From assembly GCF_963662255.1 (NCBI RefSeq), contig NC_085049.1:64341158-64405157 (forward strand): a stretch of DNA of 64,000 nt, given 5' to 3'. Numbering within the stretch: position 1 is the stretch's first letter; each line of letters begins with the position of its first letter. Source of the DNA: Cinclus cinclus (Eukaryota; Chordata; Aves; Passeriformes; Cinclidae). Shown here one piece after another: positions 50,901 to 59,900 of the stretch. A program made the position numbers and the translations under genes. The notes under the pieces were generated by a model. It did not search any database. It saw only the letters and a program-made list of their open reading frames with translations, and was not told where the DNA came from.

Positions 50901-53900
50901 AAAGAAATTAAAAAAGGAAAAACAGTTATGGCAGAAATGGTCAGTAGGTTCTTTAATTAGGCATTAAGTTCAGTGTATATACATTCTGATAAAATGACTT
51001 TGCTTTCTTCTTGAAAACAGTGTACATACGATGGCAATGCACGAAAATTTATTACTGTAAGGAAAACCAAATTGTTAGTTTTAGTAGTTCATACGTGTTT
51101 CCCACCTTACATTTTTACCTGGATATTTACAGTAGTAAACATCAGTCATATCACATAAGAGGATCCTTTCTTCTTGCTGCATGCCTTTGACATAGTGAAA
51201 AAACTAAATGGAGATGACAAAGTGGTGAAACAATTTGATGGCAAATGTCCCCCTTTTAAAAAATTCATAAACCGTATTATAACAATACCAACTTTTAGAA
51301 CCTTTCCAAAAACGTTGTTGCATTGAAGAAGTTATTTTTCTGAGGCCATTCTAATTTCCTTACTGAAGTCTTTGCCCATAGAACATCCTGTGCCCTTGTC
51401 TGGACATACTGGAAATCTGCATACTGGACATAGAGAGAGTAACATCATCTGTCATTTGGGGAATGCCTAGCTTAAAGTATTATTGGAGTACTAGAACTAT
51501 TTGAATTTCAGAAAGGTCTTAAAAGTGACAGTATAACCAGTGCTTGACTACCAGAGCAATCTGTTATGGTAAAGAAAGTAAACTATTACCAGGGTTAAAA
51601 TATACCTTTTTCTTACCTCTTCTGCCTTGGTGATATGAGTGGGCACTATATGAATACAGTTGTTCTGACACCCTTGTCTCAGTCCTCATGGCAAGGGCTG
51701 TCTTTCTCATACCTTCTCATCTTACATGTCACCATTTTCCAGAACCCATTCAGACCTGTTTTTATTCTGATCTAAAAAAAAAAAAATCTGCTTCTAGTTA
51801 AAAAGAGCATTTTTCTCTTACTCATTCACCTGGTGAAGAAAAACTCTTTCATTTGCTTTTCTTAGTTACTGCTGTTTAAAGGTTTTTTTTCTCCTAAAAG
51901 CTTGAAGGATTTTCTCCCCAGTTTAGACTTAAAGATAGTAGTCCAGAACCAGTAGTCTGCTTCTGGTTCTGTAGTCTTTTGGAGGCTCTCCACTGTCTTA
52001 AATGTGTAGTATTTGGGCTTAACATATGGTTGCATATGCATGGAGGTTTGCAAATATACTTGCTTGTGAGTTTTAGAATGTGAGGGAATTATAGTTCCTG
52101 AGGAGACCAATGAGCCTACTAATTCATTAAGAAGGAGAAAGGGGTCCCAACCACAGCTTCAAACAGGGAGACTATCCCTAATCAGAACAACTCTGGCACC
52201 TGGCTGAGTTTGTTAGTACAGAGTGTCTAAAGTGTGGCTTAGATTTGCCACTTGAAGTTTTGAGAGGTTTTGAGCTGAAAATGTCTGCAGTTGAGAAGGT
52301 AAGATTTTTCATTGAAAATGAAAGCAGTATTTTTAAGGATTTACAACTTGTGCAAAAATACTCCATACACGGTCTTAGAAACTAACGGGAATATTTCCTT
52401 ATGTTTTTTAGGAAAAATCTTGCCAAGAATTAAAACACCAACTTCAGATACAAACAGAGTCTGTAGCTAAAGAGAGGAATGAATTGAAAAACTCACTGGA
52501 GAAAAAGGAGGGGGTGAGTTGTCTGCTTAATTTCAAAAATCTAAAAATCAATAATAATAAATGTTTAAAAGATTGAATTTCAGTCTCATCTGCTGGGACT
52601 GATGAGAGATAAAGATGTCTCAATTCTCAAGTTGTACACTATCTTTGGGACTGAAATAAGGTGATACTAAAACTTCCCTAGTTGGTAATGTGAAGCTTTA
52701 AAATACAGGTTTTAGTCTTAGTTTTCTGTGCTCCACATACCGTAGGAGGGGATTTTAGCCCTTCAGGCTTTTTCATTAGTGAAACGGTTCCTTGGCGTTG
52801 CTGTGTCCCCATTTTCTTTTGTATTTCCATACAATGAAGGTTGTTATTTCATATCCTTAGATCTATTTTATTCTCTGGCTTATGCAGTATGTTCTCAGTG
52901 TAGTTGACAGGACATTTTCAGACATCCTTTAAGGATTTCATTGCTTTTTCAAACTTGTGCAAGCCACTTGCTTGTGACTACATAAGGACCAAATGTACTT
53001 CTTTTTCAAAGATGAGCATTCAGACCATGCAGTGCAGCTGGCAGCCTGAAGGACACGTCTGCTTTCATGGATTTCTTTACCCAAGGCATCTTCTGTTCCC
53101 TAAAGGAATCAGAAAAGATTTGATCAGTGGACATAGTTTGATAGACTGTGATGGATACTTACTGTCTGAAAGAGGTTTGGGGGTGTGCAGGTGTGATGGT
53201 AATTGCTCTGTGACTATTGCTGCTATTTCCTTAGCTCCTCACTTGTTCAGCTGAAGTGCTGTGGTGCTCAGTGGAAAGTGCAGAAGGATGAGCTTGGTGT
53301 ATGCTGCAGTTGGCAGCAGGAGAGCCCACATCACTGCTGGTGTGAGAAAAGTTGCCTGATCTTAATTTAGAATGGATAAAAAAGACTGCTGTTGATCTCT
53401 GGGTAGTAAAATTGGAATAAGAGATTATTTTAATGTGTTATGGTAGTTCTTAAAATGTGCTTACCAGTGTTCAACCGCATAGCTCTGAAACAGCAGTGGC
53501 ACTGTGGGATGGTCTGATTCTGTGAGCAGCATGTACAAATAGTGATTTGAATTTAAATTATATACAGTTACTTAATATTTTTGAATATAGATTTCTAAGC
53601 AGTTGTCTATAGACCTTGATTCAGCAAGAGCACAAGTACTGGAAATCCAGGGTCTTCTGAAGGAAAAAAGAAAAAAAGTGAGCAACATCTCCAGGGAAAG
53701 CTGAGAGAGTTAAAGGAATCTTTTGAGCAGAAGAAAAAACACAGTGAGACACTGCAAGCTGAATTAAAAACTGCCCTTTTAGAAAAGGTAGACTGTCCTT
53801 TCTTACTCTTATAAGAAAATGAATGTAAATTCCTCTGATAAATACTGAAGCTTATATGTAAATAACTTTGTGATAAACTCTGTTTGCTGTAGTCTTCTTG

Positions 53901-56900
53901 AAATGATAAGGTCAGGATGTGGAAGTGAGATCTTTTGATCCCTGTTGGAGGTAGAAACAACATCAACAGCAATAATGAAAAGAAACAGTGCTGAAATAGG
54001 AGTTCCATAGGAATTGAATTTTTAATAAAGGAATAAGGTAGTTTGAATGTGGGTTTCCTGCTTCAGGAGCAAAGCAAGAGCTGCCATTTTCTTGTAAAGC
54101 AGTAGAATTTTGCAGAAGTGTTTTCAGACAAACTCTGCAGTGTTTTAAAATGCTCATGGCAGTATTAAACCAAGTCTTCTCATATTATACCAAAAGAATT
54201 TATCTGAGTGACAGTATGAAACTCATAAACATAATGGAAAGTGTTCAAATGGCTTAGAAAATTAGAGAATGTTGTGCTGTGTGCCATGCACTGTTAAATG
54301 TGGCTCCAACTTTGTCTGCCCAATGCTACATGTTCATATTTGTGCTTTAGACAGCCTGTGGAAACATTAGGTCTTGGTGTTGTGTTTAACCCAGCCATCA
54401 ACTCAGCAAACTCAGCACCACAGAGCTGCTTGGTGACTTGGGAAGACAAACACCATCACTCCAAACTCCTTCCCCTTTCTTCTTCTGCCAGCTCCATATG
54501 CTGGGCATTATGTCATATGGTGTGGAATATCCCTTTGGTCAGTGGGATCAGCTGTCCTGGCTGTAGCCTCTCCAAATTCTTATGTGCCTCCAGATTTCTT
54601 GCTGGTGGGATTGTGTGAGAAGCAGGAAAGGCCTTGCTCTGTGTGAGTGCTGCTAAGCAGTAGCTAAAGCATCCCTGTAAGATCAACGCTGTTCCCACCA
54701 CAAATCCAAAACACAGCCCCCATACTAACTACTATGAAGAAAATTCTACCTCAGCCAAAACCAGCATACTTGGAAACATTATTCCAGTTTTTAATGTTCG
54801 GCTCATAATGTGTTTCACTTAGTCTTTTGTCATGAATTAAATTTTGTTTTTTTTAAATTAGTTAAAAATGTTACTGTAAAATCACAAATATCAAATTACT
54901 GAACTGTTATTCCACGAGAAGAACAAAATTCTCTTTTTGCAATAGAAGCATTTTCATTGAAATGCTTAAGCTAACTTTACTGTCTGTAACTTCAACTAAA
55001 ACTTTCTATGCTTGTGTTTCAGGCAGAGCTGGAGAATAAACTACAAACAGCAGTCTATTTTGTCAGCACAGGAGCTTAAAGCAGAGAAAGGCAAGCTAGC
55101 AGACTTACAGAAGGCCCATGATAAACATAAAGAAAACATGGAGAAGCTGCAGCTGGATCTTTATGGGAAAGAGTCTGAGCTGCTGGCAACCAGGCAAGAC
55201 CTTAAGGTACTTGCAGTCACTTTAATGTCATATGTGACTTAGTAGGTGTTAGTATCCATTTTGAAGACCAAGAAACAAAGCAAGAACTGTAGAAGTGAAA
55301 AAAAATCTCTTCTGGTGTATATAGAATTTAGTGCTGTTTAATCCCTTCCCCGAAGACAAAGGATATTCTGAAACTGATTTAAAGGCAAACATATTTGCCA
55401 GATTACCTGAAATACCCTTGCACTTCTGCAGCAGCAAAGTGAAAGGTGATTTGGTTTTATATTGATTAAAGGGTTCTTTTTTTAATGTTGCTTTTTCTCG
55501 TTATAATACTGTAGTTTTCAACTAATTTAAATAGCTAATTAGGGCAAGGTCTGTCAGCATGTAACTGCTGTCTTCCAGATGATTTAACTAGGATATTCCT
55601 GGCTGATGGTAGATGTTGAGAGATGTCAAACTAATGGAAACAGGAGGCTTATGGGTGTACCTGAAATACAAGTGCCAGAATTAGTCCTTGAAGTTTTTGC
55701 TATTCATAAACTAAAGTTACCTGGTTTTCTATTAGTGTGTAGTGCCTTCAAAGAGGTGTTTCTGGAAGTCGAGCCAGTCAGCAAAGGTGTTTCTTGGCCC
55801 TTTTGTACTAAACCAATGCTTAGTCCCAGGACATACTGTGCCACTGAGACTGAACTCCAGGTTCAGCTTATCTTAAGAAACAGAGAAATACCTCCTTTAC
55901 ATATAGGCCACTGCAGTTTTATTAGACTTACTCCTCTGTAGTATTAAATTACCTGCCATGTTTCTCTGCAGATTATTGAAGCTTTACTTTCAGTGCACCA
56001 TGGTTGAATTGCTACATTAAATTGTGGAGAGCTTCCACGTGATTAACAAGCCGTGGTGGTTTAAATGTATTCTTTCTTTCAGTTTGTCACTATTGCACAT
56101 CTGTAAGTTTATTTCCTGTAATGCATTTAAATTACCATTTGGTAATGGAGTGGCCTGTAGAAGCACTGGTTGTGTTCAGTAACTTGGGGTTTGTTTTTTT
56201 TTTTGGTATAGTTTTCATTAAAGTATCACTTGTTGCAAAATAGCTGTAAGTATTGTTATTAAAGCAGTTTGATGACCTCTAGTTCTGGCAAGTATAAAAT
56301 AGGACAGTAAGTGTATCACATGTATTTAGACCCAATGGGGATGGTAGCAAGAGAGAGGGAGAGATCTATGCACAAAGGTAAAGTAAGGTGATGGCAATGG
56401 GGTAACAAGACTTTTAAGGTGAGCTTGATTTGTGATGTAAGTTTCTATGGAGACNNNNNNNNNNNNNNNNNNNNNNNNNNNNNNNNNNNNNNNNNNNNNN
56501 NNNNNNNNNNNNNNNNNNNNNNNNNNNNNNNNNNNNNNNNNNNNNNNNNNNNNNNNNNNNNNNNNNNNNNNNNNNNNNNNNNNNNNNNNNNNNNNNNNNN
56601 NNNNNNNNNNNNNNNNNNNNNNNNNNNNNNNNNNNNNNNNNNNNNNNNNNNNNNCGGAGGTGAGCCTGGAAAAGGGAGCGAGCGCTTCGGGGCGGCTCCG
56701 TAGCTGGAGATGAGGCTCTGCCGGGGCCGGAGCTGCAGAGCGGAGCGCTGCTCTCCGCAGAGCCGGCGGCACCAGGGAGCCCGAGCTCCTGGGTCCGCAG
56801 CGGGGAACCCGAGCCGTGTAGCTGCGGCCAGCTGGGTCCCGAGGAGGAAACTGGAGAAGTGCTGTAATTAAAACAACAAACAAACAAACAATAAAATCGG

Positions 56901-59900
56901 AAGTGGGAATATACTTATAATGTTATAGATACTATTTGCTGCAAATTTACTTTGGTTTAAAAATGTCTCTACCTTTCATAGACGTTTTCGTCTTTGTGAC
57001 TGGAAAAAGGAATAGGGTAGGACTTGAATGCTTGTTAAAGCTGTGATTTTTGATAAAAAAAGGATATATATAAAATTAAAAAAGAATATCATTAAGTAAT
57101 TTTTGTATGTACGCACACATTTATACAAATATCTGTGTTTGTGTATATTCACACTTTTTGTGCATTTTTTATATAGAAGAGTTAATAAAAATGTACAAAC
57201 TGTTATTTTTGCCTTGACTTTGACTTAGTCTGAGAATGCTTTCTGTGAATCTGATCTCCTGAGCTCTGCCAAGTATTTTTGAGTTTTGGCATTTGTACTT
57301 TTTGTAGTCAGTTCTGGTTTCTTCTGTGTTTTCAAAAGAATGTTTCTTTGTCTCCAATGTTGGCATTGCCATCAGCATATGTTCAGTGAATGTTCTGGAA
57401 CAAAAGTCATACTTGCCAGACCTCAGTAATTCAGGAGCCTAAGTTGCATGCAGTCAGTCAAACTCTTTTTCTTAGGGAGTGAAGAGAGATCAGGTTAGCA
57501 TCTGTGAATAATTTAATGTTGATCATTGTGGACTGGGATCAGGGAGCACACAGACTCAAATGCTTGTTTTTGCATTTCATATGGCTAGAATGAATCCAGG
57601 TCCTATCACCCTGCTAGGACCTGTCGTGATGCCGGCGCTATGAATTGCGCTGGCACAGCCCAAGCTGTAGAGAAAAAAAAAATAATTTTTCCAATATTTT
57701 TATTTATTTAAACTCTGTACCAGTCAACCTAGCATTTCTCTTTATTTACACAAATAAGTACTGATTATATCTGATAAGTACCTGTTCCTTGTGTCAGCCT
57801 TGCTGTAGATGCAGTGAGATAACCTGTACAGTGCAGTCACTTTGAGGTGTGGGTTGGGAGAGAAGTACCCACAGTGTGTGAGTGTCACTACCCACTTAAT
57901 CAAATTTCATCATCTGGTGCTACCAAATATGATGTAACCATATTTCCACTACTGGAAACAATTTTGAATAATACTTGTGGCTTTACTATGTTTCTTTCTA
58001 AAACTTCAGAGACTATTGGTTTTTCCTGTGAAGATGTTATACGATGATGCTAGACTTCCTATCCTTCCTCAGTTAGGAAAAATATGGTATTCCACTGCAC
58101 ACAATGGAACAGAGGGAGATAATTTTGGTTTCTGAAATACCCACCCTATTGAAACCATGAAATGGCAAAAGTGCCTCCTATTTTTTTTACAAAAAATTCT
58201 GAGTCAGCACCTTTCAAAGTATTAAATAGTAAACTCTAATATCTCAGAAAGCAAGCAATTTGTCTGACAATTAATTTTAAAAGCTGGTGTGAGCTTTTTA
58301 AGAGTCATGGGGCTTGTTGAAACTGCTGTTGAATCAGCAGTGTTCCATCACTGCTGTTTCACATTAAGGCTGACTCTACAAGCAAAATACTTTAGATATT
58401 ACAAAGGAGGGTCATGAGGCATCAGAAATGAATTTGCTTTTAAATCAACATGGGAGTGACTAAAGCATATGCATAATTGAATGAAGTGAAAATTCTGCTT
58501 ATAGTTCCTTTTAAAACCACTAACCTTCAACAAGAGGTTTGATTCATATTTAAGCAAGAACTTAAAAAATAATTGAGTTTGCCTTGAAAGAGTTTAAATC
58601 CTTACTGCTACACTGAAGGCTATAAACTCATTATTAGTAATAAATCTCACCTCACCGTCTGTATCATAGCATCAAAAATTTCCATAAAATACCAGTATTT
58701 TGGAGGAGGATGAGTTTGTTTGGTTGTTTTTTTTCTTGTTGGTTTCAAGTGGCTAGAAGGTTTCTAGGCTAGAAGGTTTGAAAAACCTTTAGAATATTAA
58801 CTCAAAAAGACCCCCAAAGTTTGACTTTGCTGAAAGCCAACACAATGAGCTTTGGCTTTGGGTGCAAGTTTTGGATTGTTTATTGGGATTTTGTGACCTG
58901 TTTCAGAGAGATAAATCAAAATTATTTTTCTAGCTAGTGGTGAGAATTAGAAGCAAATAAAGTATCATCTGTGGATTTTGATTGAAAATTTAAACTTCAT
59001 GTTTATAATGCTTATGCAGCAGAAACTGTGAAACATTTTATCCCGATATCAGCATTTTTATCTTGTACATTTCATTTCATTACATTTCAAAATAGCATTG
59101 AATGATGTTTGAAATCTTCAGAAGTATAGCTTTACTGCTTCTTAAGAACAGCAGTCTAGATTACAGAACAGTTTTGCCTAGATAATAAAATTAATTTGTG
59201 AGAGCAAATTCAAGTGTATTCTGTTTGTCAGTTATCTTTGGTTCTCTGCCCTTCTGCATGTTTTCACCCTTTGTCTGTGTAAGGATGTAAGCTGGAATAT
59301 GTACAGTAAGGTTTTGTTCCTGGAAATGAGGCTGGCATAGTTTCTTTTACTTAGGGTAACCTTGTAAATGAGAAGTTTCTGTAATTATGCTCTGTCAACA
59401 TTTGAAGCTAAATGTGGCACGCTAGGTAGCAATTTTTCTACTTGGAAAATGTTTAAAGTGGCTGTTTAGTATCCAAAACTTTTATACTGATAGATAACTT
59501 GCAGAACTCTTTGTAATTAGTCCACAGAAGAAAAACTTGCTCTAGCTCAAGAAGAATTGGTTTCCAGCAGGAATCGAATTGCTAGCAATAATCAACAGAT
59601 TCAGGAGCTGAAGAAAGCTAAGTCTACACTGGAGCAGGATGCATCAAAGAAAGAACAGCAGCTGGGTGAGAAGACTAAAATGCTACAAGATCTTCAGAAT
59701 GACAGGGTAAATGCCTTTGCCTTTTGAGATCTCCAAACATGAGGTGTCACATCCACCCCATGCAGGCACCCTTTATTATTTTCTATTATGTTCCTAATTT
59801 GAGAGCATTACACTATTGTAGTGCGTAACAGTGACAGTTTTACTGAACCTCTGCTGAAAAGATTTTTATAAAAGAGACAGTTGTAGTGAATTTAATTCAG

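Larger units (their letters stand above)
48208..52411 (+). other. EEA1: EEA1 introns 17-19 and their exons 18-19
   Basis: Introns of 1721, 540 and 1472 nt, AT-rich, with poly(A) runs near 51775. Exons 18 and 19 are listed separately. No mobile element that I can recognise. Confidence 0.65.
55207..59520 (+). other. EEA1: EEA1 intron 22 (contains assembly gap)
   Basis: 4.3 kb. Holds the 200-N gap and an adjacent GC-rich block; the remainder is AT-rich with no exon found. An 8-bp hairpin (CAGCAGTG/CACTGCTG) lies near 58335-58360. Confidence 0.8.

Noticed and set aside
52904..53254. 116-codon open frame in intron 20
   Set aside because: No family resemblance, no splice signals, and intronic; length is within chance expectation for this window.
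53678..53694. GTGAGC...CCAG as a 17-nt intron inside exon 21
   Set aside because: Far below the minimum size of a spliceosomal intron; a homopolymer indel explains the frame change.
56326..56887. Long open frames across the N gap
   Set aside because: They are open only because unknown bases cannot give stops.
58331..58361. CAGCAGTG/CACTGCTG hairpin as a microRNA precursor
   Set aside because: Only 8 perfect pairs (about 11 with a mismatch); far too short for a pre-miRNA without longer flanking pairing.
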